Part shown: positions 55,024-64,000 of the stretch, piece after piece
Layout of the letters: each line of letters opens with the position of its first letter
How positions within the stretch are numbered: position 1 is the first letter of the stretch
Assembly (NCBI RefSeq): GCF_028823635.1
Contig: NZ_JAPEHU010000002.1
Coordinates: forward strand, 496,001 to 560,000
Reading direction: 5' to 3'
Source of the DNA: Demequina sp. B12
GTDB taxonomy: Bacteria; Actinomycetota; Actinomycetes; Actinomycetales; Demequinaceae
DNA length: 64,000 nt
Position numbers and translations under genes: made by a program
Notes under the pieces: model-generated
Database searches by the model: none
Seen by the model: the letters and a program-made list of their open reading frames with translations, nothing else
What the model was told of the DNA's origin: nothing

Positions 55024-55656
55024 TTACTTCCCTGACATCTGCTCAATCACGGCCTCGGCGACCTCGCGCATCGTCAAGCGGCGGTCCATGGACGTCTTCT
55101 GGATCCAGCGGAAAGACTCAGGCTCGTTGAGCTTCATCTTCTCCATCAGAAGGCCCTTCGCGCGCTCCACCTTCTTACGGGTCTCCATCCGCTCGTTGAT
55201 GTCGGCGATTTCCGACTCGAGCGCGCGAATCTCCGCGAAGCGCGACGCGGCAATCTCCACTGCGGGCAACAAGTCTGCGGGAGTAAACGGCTTCACCACG
55301 TATGCCATGGCACCAGCGTCACGTGCGCGCTCGACCAACTCCGTCTGGGAGAAAGCCGTCAGCAGCACCACGGGAGCCACGCGCTCTGCCGCAATCTGCT
55401 CAGCTGCGGTAATTCCATCCATGACAGGCATCTTGATATCCATGACGACAACGTCAGGCTTGTGTTCCTTGGCGAGCGCGACGCCTTCTTCACCGTTAGC
55501 CCCCTCGCCTACCACGTCGTATCCACCCTCACGGAGGGTCTCTACGATGTCCATGCGGATGAGCGCTTCATCCTCCGCAACAACGGCCCGACGCTTCTTC
55601 GTCGCAGGCACTTCTGCGGGTGCTTTTTCCTGAGGTGTGTCATCAACGTTCGTCAC
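55024..55656 (-). CDS. pdtaR: ANTAR-domain response regulator PdtaR
   Basis: Cytosolic response regulator acting on RNA: the receiver domain (about 22-140) has phosphoacceptor Asp73 in VVVMDIKMPVMDG and Lys122 in YVVKPFTP; the C-terminal ANTAR domain (about 150-205) contains RKKVERAKGLLMEKMKLNEPESF. ANTAR proteins bind paired hexaloop RNA hairpins to prevent transcription termination; in mycobacteria PdtaS is the kinase. No kinase gene is adjacent here. GTG at 55656 is 7 nt from a TAGGCT -10 box, so the mRNA is likely leaderless. Confidence 0.94.
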   Translation of the reverse strand: MTNVDDTPQEKAPAEVPATKKRRAVVAEDEALIRMDIVETLREGGYDVVGEGANGEEGVALAKEHKPDVVVMDIKMPVMDGITAAEQIAAERVAPVVLLTAFSQTELVERARDAGAMAYVVKPFTPADLLPAVEIAASRFAEIRALESEIADINERMETRKKVERAKGLLMEKMKLNEPESFRWIQKTSMDRRLTMREVAEAVIEQMSGK

Positions 55657-55663
55657 AGGCGCT

Positions 55664-55669
55664 AGCCTA
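55664..55669 (-). promoter_or_regulatory. -10 box of pdtaR (leaderless)
   Basis: TAGGCT on the minus strand, seven bases before the GTG at 55656. Its upstream end shares two bases with the plus-strand -10 box of the tRNA gene, and any -35 must lie inside the tRNA gene. Confidence 0.55.
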
Positions 55670-55673
55670 GTCT
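55668..55673 (+). promoter_or_regulatory. -10 box of the tRNA gene
   Basis: TAGTCT, six bases (CCTAGG) before the first base of the tRNA. Transcription could therefore start at the mature 5' end. It interlocks with the divergent pdtaR -10 box. Confidence 0.45.
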
Positions 55674-55679
55674 CCTAGG

Positions 55680-55753
55680 GCCCCGATAGCCCAACTGGCA
55701 GAGGCATACGGCTCAAACCCGTACCAGTGTGGGTTCGAATCCCACTCGGGGCA
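55680..55753 (+). tRNA. tRNA-Leu (anticodon CAA) with short variable loop
   Basis: Complete cloverleaf: acceptor stem GCCCCGA/TCGGGGC (7 bp), D arm, anticodon stem TACGG/CCGTA with loop CTCAAAC (anticodon CAA at 55714-55716, reading UUG), T arm GTGGG/CCCAC with loop TTCGAAT, discriminator A. No CCA is encoded. The variable region is only 5 nt (CCAGT), as in class I tRNAs, whereas bacterial tRNA-Leu normally has a long variable arm. Leucine identity is therefore inferred from the anticodon and the A discriminator only. Confidence 0.93.
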
Positions 55754-55758
55754 CGAAT

Positions 55759-55795
55759 CGGGCGTGACGATGCGCAAAGCGCCTCGTCACGCCCG
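55759..55795 (+). terminator. terminator of the tRNA gene
   Basis: CGGGCGTGACGA pairs perfectly with TCGTCACGCCCG, with an inner GCGC/GCGC stem, beginning 6 nt after the tRNA. No T-run. Confidence 0.55.
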
Positions 55796-55825
55796 TAACG
55801 CCTACCCCCCTTGGAGGACGTAGAC

Positions 55826-56296
55826 ATGGTTGATGCCGAACGTACCCCTGCAGCCGCGAAACATATCGCGCTCGTCGCCCACGACAACAAGAAGTCAGAG
55901 CTTCTTGAGTGGGCAAAGTTCAACAAGGGCTCCTTGTCTCGCCACCACCTCTACGCGACCGGGACCACAGGGTCCATGCTTGAGGACGTACTTGACCTTC
56001 CTGTGACACGATTCCTGTCGGGGCCCATCGGGGGTGACCAACAGATCGGTGCTCGAATCGCAGAGGGCAAGATCGATTTGCTCGTGTTCTTCTGGGACCC
56101 GCTCGAGGCTCAGCCTCACGACCCCGATGTCAAAGCCCTGCTGAGGCTAGGCTGCGTGTGGAACATTCCCATGGCGAGCAACGTTGCCACCGCCGACTTC
56201 CTGATCTCCTCTCCCCTGTTCCGCGAGACCTACCAGCGCACGGCGCCAGTCTTGGGTCCCCGCGACTGGACCACGCTCGGTACGCAGGAGTCTTAA
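55826..56296 (+). CDS. mgsA: methylglyoxal synthase
   Basis: Converts dihydroxyacetone phosphate to methylglyoxal and phosphate, bypassing lower glycolysis under phosphate limitation or sugar-phosphate overload. The 156-residue protein keeps the catalytic residues at E. coli numbering: His19 and Lys23 in VAHDNKK, Asp71 in GPIGGDQQ, His98 and Asp101 in [20 protein letters not shown] is the phosphate-binding loop. The ATG at 55826 has GGAGG 8 nt upstream; TTG at 55811 would precede that site. It is a separate unit between the tRNA and convergent pyk. Confidence 0.95.
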   Translation: MVDAERTPAAAKHIALVAHDNKKSELLEWAKFNKGSLSRHHLYATGTTGSMLEDVLDLPVTRFLSGPIGGDQQIGARIAEGKIDLLVFFWDPLEAQPHDPDVKALLRLGCVWNIPMASNVATADFLISSPLFRETYQRTAPVLGPRDWTTLGTQES

Positions 56297-56474
56297 CCGC
56301 ACGCTCTTCCTGCACGGCAGGTCCCACGTACTCACGGGTCTCTATGCGGCCTGCCCAGATGCGGCAACAAGCCCCGCCATGGCCTCATATTCCCTGTACT
56401 CGGCGCTGCAGTTCATCAACCCCAGCGTGACCCGCGATATGGACCACCCAGGCTTGTGGGGCCTTCAGACAACA

Positions 56475-56514
56475 AAAAGCGCGGGCCCCGCACCGTGAGG
56501 TGAGGAGCCCGCGC
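56475..56514 (-). terminator. pyk terminator
   Basis: On the minus strand GCGCGGGC and GCCCGCGC enclose an inner CACC/GGTG stem and are followed by TTTTTG, a classical intrinsic terminator starting 18 bp after the pyk stop. Confidence 0.9.
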
Positions 56515-56532
56515 CGCAGGTATGAACGGAAC

Positions 56533-57954
56533 TTATCCGCGAACCTGACCGACCTTGTGGACGAAGATCGAGTTCGTCGTTCCAGCAGTTCCGACGGGAG
56601 TACCCGACACGACCACGACGTAATCGCCGTCGACAGCCTTGCCGGACTCCTTCAGATAGCCGTCAACGAGGTTCACCATCTCGTCAGTAGTCTCAACGCG
56701 GTCCACCAACTCAGCATCCACGCCCCAGCTCAGCGCGAGACGCTTCTGCGTCTTGGGCTCGGGGGTGAAGGCCAGCATCGGGACGCTCGGGCGCAGGCGA
56801 GCCATACGCACGGCAGAGTCGCCGGACTGGGTAAACGTCACGATGTACTTGATGTCGAGCGCATCAGCGATCTCAGCCGCAGCGTGGGTCACCGCGCCAC
56901 CGCGAGTCTTGGGCGTCGTCAAGAAGGGTGCGATACGGCTGTACCCCTTCTCTTCCGTGTTGCGCACGATGCGAGCCATCGTCTCGACAGTAACGATCGG
57001 GAAGTCACCCACCGAGGTCTCACCGGAGAGCATCACAGCATCGGTGCCATCAAGGATCGCGTTGGCGCAGTCCGACGTTTCCGCACGGGTAGGAACCGGC
57101 GAGTGAGTCATCGACTCAAGCACCTGCGTAGCGACGATCACGGGCTTGGCGTTCGCACGGCACAGTTCGATGGCGCGCTTCTGGACCAGCGGAACCTCTT
57201 CGAGCGGAAGCTCCACACCAAGGTCACCACGAGCGACCATGATGCCGTCGAAGGCGTCGACGATCTCTTCAAGGTTGTCGACGGCCTGCGGCTTCTCCAC
57301 CTTGGCAACGACGGGAACCGTAATGCCCTCCTCGGCCATGATGCGAGCGACGTCTTCGTAGTCGGCGGCATTGCGCACGAACGACAACGCGATGAAGTCT
57401 GCACCAATCTTCAGGCCCCAACGCAGGTCGTCCTCGTCCTTCTCGGACAGCGCGGGAACAGACACCGAAACGCCAGGCAAGTTGATGCCCTTGTTGTTCG
57501 ACACCGGGCCGGGCACGACGCACTTGGTGATGACATCGGTCTCGGTGACGTCGGTCACCTCGAGCCGGACCTTGCCATCGTCGATGAGGAGCGTGTCGCC
57601 AGGCGAGCAGTCGCCTGGCAGGCCCTTGAAGGTCGTGCCACAGATGTCCTTGGTGCCTTCCACGTCACGAGTGGTGATCGTGAAGACATCACCGATAGCG
57701 AGCTCGTGTGGTCCGTTGGCGAACTTCTCCAGACGGATCTTGGGGCCCTGCAGGTCAACCAGGACGGCCACGTTGCGACCCGACTCCTCAGCTGCCTGAC
57801 GAACGTTGTTGTACACCGCCTCGTGCTCTTCAGTGCTGCCGTGCGATCGGTTGATACGAGCGACGTCCATGCCCGCATTCACCAACTCACGCATGCGCTC
57901 CAGGGGCGCCGTTGCCGGGCCGATCGTGCAGACAATCTTTGCTTTACGCGACAT
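56533..57954 (-). CDS. pyk: pyruvate kinase
   Basis: Transfers phosphate from phosphoenolpyruvate to ADP. The 473-residue protein has KIVCTIGPATA at the N-terminus, RINRSHGS, the active-site VVAKVEKPQAVDNL and MVARGDLGVELP with the Mg-binding Glu/Asp, and the C-terminal allosteric domain ending in TNSIFVHKVG. The ATG at 57954 has GAGG about 10 nt upstream. It lies 22 bp after gltD on the same strand, so gltB-gltD-pyk may be one transcript. Confidence 0.96.
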   Translation of the reverse strand: MSRKAKIVCTIGPATAPLERMRELVNAGMDVARINRSHGSTEEHEAVYNNVRQAAEESGRNVAVLVDLQGPKIRLEKFANGPHELAIGDVFTITTRDVEGTKDICGTTFKGLPGDCSPGDTLLIDDGKVRLEVTDVTETDVITKCVVPGPVSNNKGINLPGVSVSVPALSEKDEDDLRWGLKIGADFIALSFVRNAADYEDVARIMAEEGITVPVVAKVEKPQAVDNLEEIVDAFDGIMVARGDLGVELPLEEVPLVQKRAIELCRANAKPVIVATQVLESMTHSPVPTRAETSDCANAILDGTDAVMLSGETSVGDFPIVTVETMARIVRNTEEKGYSRIAPFLTTPKTRGGAVTHAAAEIADALDIKYIVTFTQSGDSAVRMARLRPSVPMLAFTPEPKTQKRLALSWGVDAELVDRVETTDEMVNLVDGYLKESGKAVDGDYVVVVSGTPVGTAGTTNSIFVHKVGQVRG

Positions 57955-57976
57955 CTCTCGTTTTCCTCAGATCTCT

Positions 57977-59443
57977 CTACGCACGGAGCGCAACCGTGCT
58001 GGCTGTCACAGGTGCCGGCAGCTCGGTGCTACCGGTCAGGTACTCATCGATCGCAGCGGCGGCCGCACGGCCCTCCGCGATGGCCCACACCACGAGGGAC
58101 GCGCCGCGCCCGGCATCGCCGGCCACAAACACGCCATCCGCAGAGGTGTGGAAGTCGTCCGCGCGCTCAATGCGCCCGCGGTCGGTGACGGCAACGCCGC
58201 CCTGTGTTGTCAAACTTTCCGTCTCTGGTCCCGTGAAGCCCATAGCAATCAGCACCAGATCCGCGGGAATGTCCCGCTCGGTGCCGGCCATCGGAGTCCG
58301 TGAACCATCGGCGTTGTACTGAGTCTCAGCGACACGCAATGCCGTGACGTTCCCTGCGTCGTTGCCGATGAACTCGACGGTCGACGCGAGGAACTGGCGG
58401 GTGCCACCTTCTTCATGACTCGACGATACTTCGAATACCCGGGGATCCGTAGGCCAAGGGTCATGGTCTGGCCTAGAAACTGGCGGTTTTTTGCCGATCG
58501 CGAGGGTCGTCACCGATGCGGCCTTCTGACGGAGCGCGGTGCCGATGCAGTCGGAGCCAGTGTCGCCGCCACCGATCACGATGACGTGTTTGCCCTCGGC
58601 ATGAATCTGGTCCTCGACGGCGTCACCGGCTGCAGCTTGGTTGCCCTGGTGGAGGTACTCCATCGCGAAGTGAACTCCACCCAACGCACGGCCCGGCAGG
58701 GGCAGTTCACGCGGCAGGGGCGCACCAGTGGCGACAAGCACGGCGTCGTAGCGGGCACGCAAGTCGTCCCACGTGACGTCCTTGCCGATCTCGACGTCAG
58801 TGCGGAAGCGCGTGCCCTCGGCCTCCATCTGCTCGATCCGCCGATCGATGTGAATCTTCTCAAGCTTGAAGTCCGGAACTCCGTACCGCATCAAACCGCC
58901 GATGCGGTCATCCTTCTCGTAGACACGGACCGTGTGGCCTGCGCGCGTGAGCTGTTGCGCCGCTGCCAAACCTGCGGGACCGGATCCGACCACCGCAATG
59001 GTCTTGCCGGTCTGACGCTGCGGAATGTGAGGCTCGACATAGCCTTCCTTGAACGCCTTGTCGATGATCTCTGCTTCGATGCTCTTGATCGTGACCGCAG
59101 GCTGGTTGATACCCAACACGCAGGACGTTTCGCAAGGAGCCGGGCAGATGCGTCCGGTGAAGTCCGGGAAGTTGTTCGTAGCGTGGAGACGCTCGATTGC
59201 GTCCTCCCACTGTCCCTGACGCACCAGGTCATTCCACTCGGGAATGATGTTGCCCAAGGGGCAACCTTGGTGACAGAACGGAACTCCGCAGTCCATGCAA
59301 CGTGTCGCCTGTCGACGCAACGTCGGTTCGTCCTTCGTGAGCTCGTCCTTCACGTCCTTCCAGTCAAGGAGTCGGATCGGGACGGGGCGGTTCTGAGGAA
59401 CCTCACGCTCACGGTACTTCAGGAAGCCTTGGGGGTCAGCCAC
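57977..59443 (-). CDS. gltD: glutamate synthase, small (beta) subunit
   Basis: FAD/NADPH subunit that passes electrons to GltB. The 488-residue protein has an N-terminal iron-sulfur cysteine cluster ([16 protein letters not shown] and CPAPCETSC), an FAD fold [15 protein letters not shown] and an NADPH fold [13 protein letters not shown], ending with [20 protein letters not shown] at 59443 overlaps the gltB stop by 8 bp, indicating coupled synthesis. Confidence 0.96.
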   Translation of the reverse strand: MADPQGFLKYREREVPQNRPVPIRLLDWKDVKDELTKDEPTLRRQATRCMDCGVPFCHQGCPLGNIIPEWNDLVRQGQWEDAIERLHATNNFPDFTGRICPAPCETSCVLGINQPAVTIKSIEAEIIDKAFKEGYVEPHIPQRQTGKTIAVVGSGPAGLAAAQQLTRAGHTVRVYEKDDRIGGLMRYGVPDFKLEKIHIDRRIEQMEAEGTRFRTDVEIGKDVTWDDLRARYDAVLVATGAPLPRELPLPGRALGGVHFAMEYLHQGNQAAAGDAVEDQIHAEGKHVIVIGGGDTGSDCIGTALRQKAASVTTLAIGKKPPVSRPDHDPWPTDPRVFEVSSSHEEGGTRQFLASTVEFIGNDAGNVTALRVAETQYNADGSRTPMAGTERDIPADLVLIAMGFTGPETESLTTQGGVAVTDRGRIERADDFHTSADGVFVAGDAGRGASLVVWAIAEGRAAAAAIDEYLTGSTELPAPVTASTVALRA

Positions 59444-62400
59444 CGGTTACCTCCAGGAATTCGGCCCAAGCACCCGGAGCGCGCAGATCGCCTCCTGTTG
59501 CTTCAAGCTCTGCGAGTGCCTCACGCACGCGTGCGTACTGTGCCGGTAGCACGCGCGTGAAGCGGTCCTTGTTCTCATCCCACTTGGCAAGAAGTTCCTT
59601 GCCCCGCGGGGATTCCGTCTCTGCGACATGCCGTTCCAACAGGGTGCGCACGATGGTCTCGTCTTCAGCGTCCAGCGGGCTGAGGGTGAGTTCCCCCGCC
59701 GCCAGCGCATCGGCGTTCACACGTTCTACCTTCAAATCAAGGATGTACGCGGTACCACCAGACATACCAGCACCGAGGTTGCGGCCCGTGCGGCCCAGAA
59801 TCAGCGCCGTGCCGCCCGTCATGTACTCCAGTGCGTGGTCTCCCACTCCTGCCACCACTGCGGTGGCGCCGGAGTTGCGCACCAAGAAGCGTTCGCCTAC
59901 CTGGCCACGAAGGAAGATCTCGCCTGAGGTCGCACCGTAACCAATAACGTTGCCGGCAATGACGTCCTTGGAGTCGTCCAGCATCGCTTCGCGGGCGGGC
60001 CGGACGACGATGCGTCCTCCGGAAAGTCCCTTGCCCACGTAGTCGTTCGCGTCGCCCTGCAAGCGCAACGTGATGCCTCGCGGCACAAACGCACCAAAGG
60101 ACTGACCTGCGGAGCCCTGGAAGTTGACGGAGATCGTGTCGTCTTCCAGGCCTGCACCGCGATAGCGGCGCGTGACTTCGTAACCCAGCATGGTGCCGAC
60201 CGTGCGGTTCACGTTGCGGATCGGCATATCGATCTGCACTGCTTCCCCACGCTCCAAGGCGGGTGACGCAGCGGCAATGAGCTCCTGGTCAAGCGCCACG
60301 TCCAACGAGTGGTCCTGCACTGTGGCGTTGCTCAACGCTCGTCCCGGTTCGGGACGCGCCAGGACTGGCGTCAAGTCCAGCCCCTTGGCCTTCCAGTGAT
60401 CGATTGCTTCTCGAGTGTCGAGCGCCTCGACGTGCCCGACGGCCTCAGCGATCGAACGGAATCCGAGCTGCGCGAGCAGTTCACGTACCTGCTCGGCGAT
60501 GAACTCGAAGAAGTTCACGACGTGCTCGGCCTTGCCGGTGAAGCGCTCTCGCAACTCTGGGTTCTGCGTAGCGACACCCACCGGGCAGGTGTTCAGGTGG
60601 CATACGCGCATCATGATGCAGCCCTCGACCACCAACGGCGCGGTCGCGAAGCCGAACTCTTCTGCTCCGAGCAGTGCGCCGATGACGACGTCACGTCCCG
60701 TCTTCATCTGTCCGTCGACCTGAACCACGACGCGGTCACGCAAGTCGTTCAGCACCAGGGTCTGCTGGGTATCGGCCAACCCAATCTCCCACGGCGCACC
60801 CGCGTGCTTGAGGGAGTTGAGAGGACTTGCCCCAGTTCCGCCGTCCTGGCCGGAGATGAGGACCACGTCCGACTTGCACTTCGCCACGCCTGCAGCGATC
60901 GTGCCAACGCCGATTTCCGACACCAGCTTGGTGTGAATACGAGCTTGCGGGTTGGCGTTCTTGAGATCGTGGATCAGTTGCTTGAGATCCTCGATCGAGT
61001 AAATGTCGTGGTGAGGCGGCGGGGAAATCAGCCCCACACCAGGAGTGGAGTGTCGTGTCTCCGCGACCCAGGGGTAGACCTTGGAGCCCGGGAGCTGACC
61101 ACCCTCACCAGGCTTGGCGCCCTGCGCCAGCTTGATCTGGATGTCATCAGAGTTCACGAGGTACTCGCTCGTCACGCCAAAGCGGCCGGATGCCACCTGC
61201 TTGATCGCCGAACGACGCTCGGGATCGTACAGGCGCTCCACGGACTCGCCACCTTCACCGGTATTCGACTTACCGCCGAGTCGGTTCATCGCGATGGCCA
61301 GTGTCTCGTGCGCTTCTTCGGAGATCGACCCATAGGACATTGCACCGGTCGAGAAACGCTTGACGATCTCGGAAATGGGCTCGACCTCATCCAAGGCAAC
61401 CGGCTCACGGTCAGACGCGAACTCGAACAGGCCACGCAAGGTCATCAGGCGCTTCGCCTGGTTGTCCACGCGGTCGGTGTACTGCCGGAAGACGTCGTAC
61501 TTCCGCTCGCGGGTAGCGTGCTGAAGTTTGAAGATCGTCTCAGGGTCGAACAAGTGCTCTTCACCGTCACGTCGCCACTGATACTCACCACCGGTGTTCA
61601 GGCGGCGGTGCGCAGGCAACTCACCTGACGCGGGGTACGCATCGGCATGGCGCAGCGCAACCTCACGAGCGATGACGTCCAGGCCCACGCCATCGACCTG
61701 GCTGGGGGTGCCGACGAAGTGACGGTCGACGAACTCACGGGACAACCCGATGGCTTCGAAAACCTGGGCGCCGCGGTACGACTGAATCGTCGAGATACCC
61801 ATCTTCGACATGATCTTCAGCACACCCTTGCCGAGTGCCTTGATGAAGTTCTTGACGGCCTTCTCTGAAGCCATGTCGCCCAGGAAACCACGAGCTGCCA
61901 GGTCCTCGATGGTCTCCATAGCCAGGTACGGGTTCACTGCGGCGCAACCATAGCCCACGAGAAGAGCGACGTGGTGAACTTCACGCACATCTCCGGCCTC
62001 CACGACAAGCGATGCCCGAGTGCGAGAGTGGTTGCGCACCAAGTGATGGTGCACGGCCGATGTCAGCAGGAGCGACGGGATCGGTGCAAAGTCCTGGTTG
62101 CCGTCGCGGTCGGACAGGACGATGAATGAGACGCCTTCCTTGATGGCCTGATCGACCTCGTCAAAGATGTCATCGAGGCGGCGCTGCAGCCCCTCTTCGC
62201 CGTCTTGAACGCGGTAGAGACCACGGATCTTGCGCGCTGAGAAGACGCCCTTCAGGCGCGGGTCAGCATCGATGTGGAGGATCTTCGCCAGTTCATCGTT
62301 GTCGATGACGGGGAACTCCAACATGATCTTGCGAGCGTGTTCCGCCGTGGTGTCCAGCAGGTTTGGCTCGGGACCGATCGCGCCGCCGATGGCGGTCACG

Positions 62401-63971
62401 ATCTCTTCACGGATGGCATCCAGCGGCGGGTTCGTGACCTGCGCGAACATCTGTGTGAAGTAGTCGAACAGCAAACGGGGGCGATCCGACAACACCGCAA
62501 TGGGGGTGTCGGAGCCCATCGCACCGATCGGCTCTGCACCGTTGAGGGCCATCGGGGTCAGAAGCTTCTTCAGCTCCTCTTCCGTGTAACCAAAGGCGCG
62601 CTGACGACGCTTGACCGACGCCTGTGAGTGCACAATGTGCTCTCGATCCGGGACCTCAGACAAGCGCACGGCGTTGTCGCGCACCCACTGCTCGTAGGGG
62701 TGTTCCGAAGCAAGACGGGTCTTAATTTCTTCGTCTTCAATGATGCGCCCAGCAGCGGTGTCTACCAGGAACATGCGGCCTGGCTGCAGGCGTCCCTTGC
62801 GGACGACCTTGGCGGGATCGATGTCAAGGAGACCGGCTTCCGATCCGGCCACCACCAAGCCTTCATCCGTCACCCAGAAACGACCTGGACGGAGACCGTT
62901 GCGGTCGAGCGTGGCACCGATCACCGTGCCGTCGGTGAAGTGAAGGGCAGCGGGACCGTCCCACGGTTCCATGAGCGCCGAGTGGTACTCGTAGAAGGAC
63001 CGCCGTGCGGGGTCCATCTCGGAGTTGTTCTGCCAGGCCTCAGGCATCATCATGAGCACGGCATGCGGCAGCGACCGGCCGGCGAGGTGCAGGAGCTCCA
63101 AAACCTCATCGAAAGAGGCGGTGTCGGAGGCCGAGGCGGAACACACTGGCATCAGGTCCGCGACTTCCCCGAGTACCTCGGAGCGCAGGGTGCCTTCGCG
63201 TGCGGTCATCCAGTTGCGGTTGCCCTGCACGGTGTTGATCTCACCGTTGTGCGCGATTCCGCGCAGCGGCTGTGCGAGTGGCCAGGACGGGAAAGTGTTG
63301 GTCGAGAAGCGCGAGTGTACGAGCGCAAGCTCAGACGCATACAGCTCATGGGTCAGATCAGGAAACACCTGCTCCAACTGATAGGTCGTGAGCATCCCCT
63401 TGTAGGTGAGCGTTCGGCTCGACAGGGAGGCAAAGAACGGACCACCATTGTTCTCTGCACGCTTACGGACCCGGTAGACACGGCGGTCAAGCGCAATGCC
63501 CGACAGTCCGTCGACGGCGACGAACACCTGACGGAAGGTTGGCATCGCCTCACGTGCCGACGGTCCGAGCGGATCGCCAACGGCTGGAACATCGCGCCAA
63601 CCCAGGACCGTCACGCCCTCAAGGGCGGCCGCACTCTCAAAGGCTGAAACCTCAGTCGACTCGGAACCCGGAGTCAAGAAGGCGATGCCGACGGCGTACT
63701 CGCCCTTCTCGGGAAGGTCAAAGTCGACGACAGCACGAAGGAAGGCGTCCGGCACCTGAGTCAGGATGCCCGCGCCGTCGCCTGTCTCCGTCTCTGCACC
63801 AACCGCGCCGCGGTGCTCCAAGTTCTTCAGAGCCGTCAGCCCAGCCTCGACAATGTCGCGACCAGGCGTGCCTCGTAGGGTCGCTACAAAAGCGACACCA
63901 CACGCATCGTGCTCGTACGCGGGGTTATACAGCCCTTGCGCGGGCTGGGAAGCGCCAGTGAGCGCAGCCAT
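59436..63971 (-). CDS. gltB: glutamate synthase, large (alpha) subunit
   Basis: Makes two glutamates from glutamine and 2-oxoglutarate. The 1511-residue protein has an N-terminal class II amidotransferase domain whose catalytic Cys24 (HDACGVAF) is exposed after removal of a 23-residue propeptide; a central domain; an FMN domain with [18 protein letters not shown]; 3Fe-4S cysteines in [15 protein letters not shown]; and a C-terminal glutamate-synthase beta-helix with many GG repeats. The ATG at 63971 has AAGGA 7 nt upstream; the GTG immediately before it (63974) is also in frame. The promoter lies outside the window. Confidence 0.97.
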   Translation of the reverse strand: MAALTGASQPAQGLYNPAYEHDACGVAFVATLRGTPGRDIVEAGLTALKNLEHRGAVGAETETGDGAGILTQVPDAFLRAVVDFDLPEKGEYAVGIAFLTPGSESTEVSAFESAAALEGVTVLGWRDVPAVGDPLGPSAREAMPTFRQVFVAVDGLSGIALDRRVYRVRKRAENNGGPFFASLSSRTLTYKGMLTTYQLEQVFPDLTHELYASELALVHSRFSTNTFPSWPLAQPLRGIAHNGEINTVQGNRNWMTAREGTLRSEVLGEVADLMPVCSASASDTASFDEVLELLHLAGRSLPHAVLMMMPEAWQNNSEMDPARRSFYEYHSALMEPWDGPAALHFTDGTVIGATLDRNGLRPGRFWVTDEGLVVAGSEAGLLDIDPAKVVRKGRLQPGRMFLVDTAAGRIIEDEEIKTRLASEHPYEQWVRDNAVRLSEVPDREHIVHSQASVKRRQRAFGYTEEELKKLLTPMALNGAEPIGAMGSDTPIAVLSDRPRLLFDYFTQMFAQVTNPPLDAIREEIVTAIGGAIGPEPNLLDTTAEHARKIMLEFPVIDNDELAKILHIDADPRLKGVFSARKIRGLYRVQDGEEGLQRRLDDIFDEVDQAIKEGVSFIVLSDRDGNQDFAPIPSLLLTSAVHHHLVRNHSRTRASLVVEAGDVREVHHVALLVGYGCAAVNPYLAMETIEDLAARGFLGDMASEKAVKNFIKALGKGVLKIMSKMGISTIQSYRGAQVFEAIGLSREFVDRHFVGTPSQVDGVGLDVIAREVALRHADAYPASGELPAHRRLNTGGEYQWRRDGEEHLFDPETIFKLQHATRERKYDVFRQYTDRVDNQAKRLMTLRGLFEFASDREPVALDEVEPISEIVKRFSTGAMSYGSISEEAHETLAIAMNRLGGKSNTGEGGESVERLYDPERRSAIKQVASGRFGVTSEYLVNSDDIQIKLAQGAKPGEGGQLPGSKVYPWVAETRHSTPGVGLISPPPHHDIYSIEDLKQLIHDLKNANPQARIHTKLVSEIGVGTIAAGVAKCKSDVVLISGQDGGTGASPLNSLKHAGAPWEIGLADTQQTLVLNDLRDRVVVQVDGQMKTGRDVVIGALLGAEEFGFATAPLVVEGCIMMRVCHLNTCPVGVATQNPELRERFTGKAEHVVNFFEFIAEQVRELLAQLGFRSIAEAVGHVEALDTREAIDHWKAKGLDLTPVLARPEPGRALSNATVQDHSLDVALDQELIAAASPALERGEAVQIDMPIRNVNRTVGTMLGYEVTRRYRGAGLEDDTISVNFQGSAGQSFGAFVPRGITLRLQGDANDYVGKGLSGGRIVVRPAREAMLDDSKDVIAGNVIGYGATSGEIFLRGQVGERFLVRNSGATAVVAGVGDHALEYMTGGTALILGRTGRNLGAGMSGGTAYILDLKVERVNADALAAGELTLSPLDAEDETIVRTLLERHVAETESPRGKELLAKWDENKDRFTRVLPAQYARVREALAELEATGGDLRAPGAWAEFLEVTGG

Positions 63972-64000
63972 CACACCGTCCTTGCTTTTCCCGGGAATGA

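Overview
The window is a chromosomal segment of a high-G+C Actinomycetota bacterium, most likely a Micrococcales member. Lineage markers are RbpA, WhiA, OpcA, an ANTAR-type PdtaR, a LexA box of the actinobacterial form, frequent GTG starts, and many promoters whose -10 box lies 6-7 nt before a start codon (leaderless mRNAs). I see no insertion sequence, prophage, CRISPR array or rRNA; nearly everything is core metabolism and information processing. 56 genes are called (55 protein-coding, one tRNA).

Layout. 0.2-2 kb: a Pr6Pr membrane protein and an FAD oxidoreductase. 2-10 kb: a fatty-acid catabolism locus with a TetR regulator and acyl-CoA oxidase/dehydrogenase on one strand and thiolase, FabG4-type reductase, MaoC hydratase and FadD on the other. 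10-12.5 kb: pyroglutamyl peptidase, a membrane diguanylate cyclase and a DUF1801 protein. 12.5-21.7 kb: a minus-strand run (ctaB-xerD, parA-scpA-scpB-rluB, aroH-tyrA-cmk-plsC-der) joining chromosome segregation, dimer resolution, aromatic amino acid synthesis and ribosome maturation. 21.9-27.1 kb: the pentose-phosphate operon tkt-zwf-opcA-pgl, without tal. 27-31.4 kb: gap-pgk-tpiA followed by secG, rbpA and an Rdx-family protein. 31.5-36.3 kb: uvrC-rapZ-yvcK-whiA. 36-49 kb: uvrA, uvrB, terC, coaE, rpsA, pfkA and polA. 49.4-54.8 kb: a branched-chain amino-acid type ABC transporter (livHMGF plus convergent livJ). 55-64 kb: pdtaR, an unusual tRNA with anticodon CAA, methylglyoxal synthase, pyk and gltBD.

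How the genes fit together. Central carbon metabolism is concentrated here: pfkA, tpiA, gap, pgk and pyk cover much of glycolysis, tkt/zwf/opcA/pgl feed the pentose-phosphate branch, and mgsA offers a bypass at dihydroxyacetone phosphate. Most of nucleotide excision repair (UvrA, UvrB, UvrC and Pol I) lies in a 15-kb stretch, and uvrA carries a LexA box over its -35 region.

I did not find a multi-gene system that looks undescribed. The observations most worth a second look are local: a class-I-shaped tRNA with a leucine (CAA) anticodon whose -10 box interlocks with the divergent leaderless pdtaR promoter; an xerD that appears to start at CTG inside the ctaB stop codon; a pfkA -10 box that begins with the polA stop codon; and operator-like palindromes in front of the TetR and GGDEF genes.
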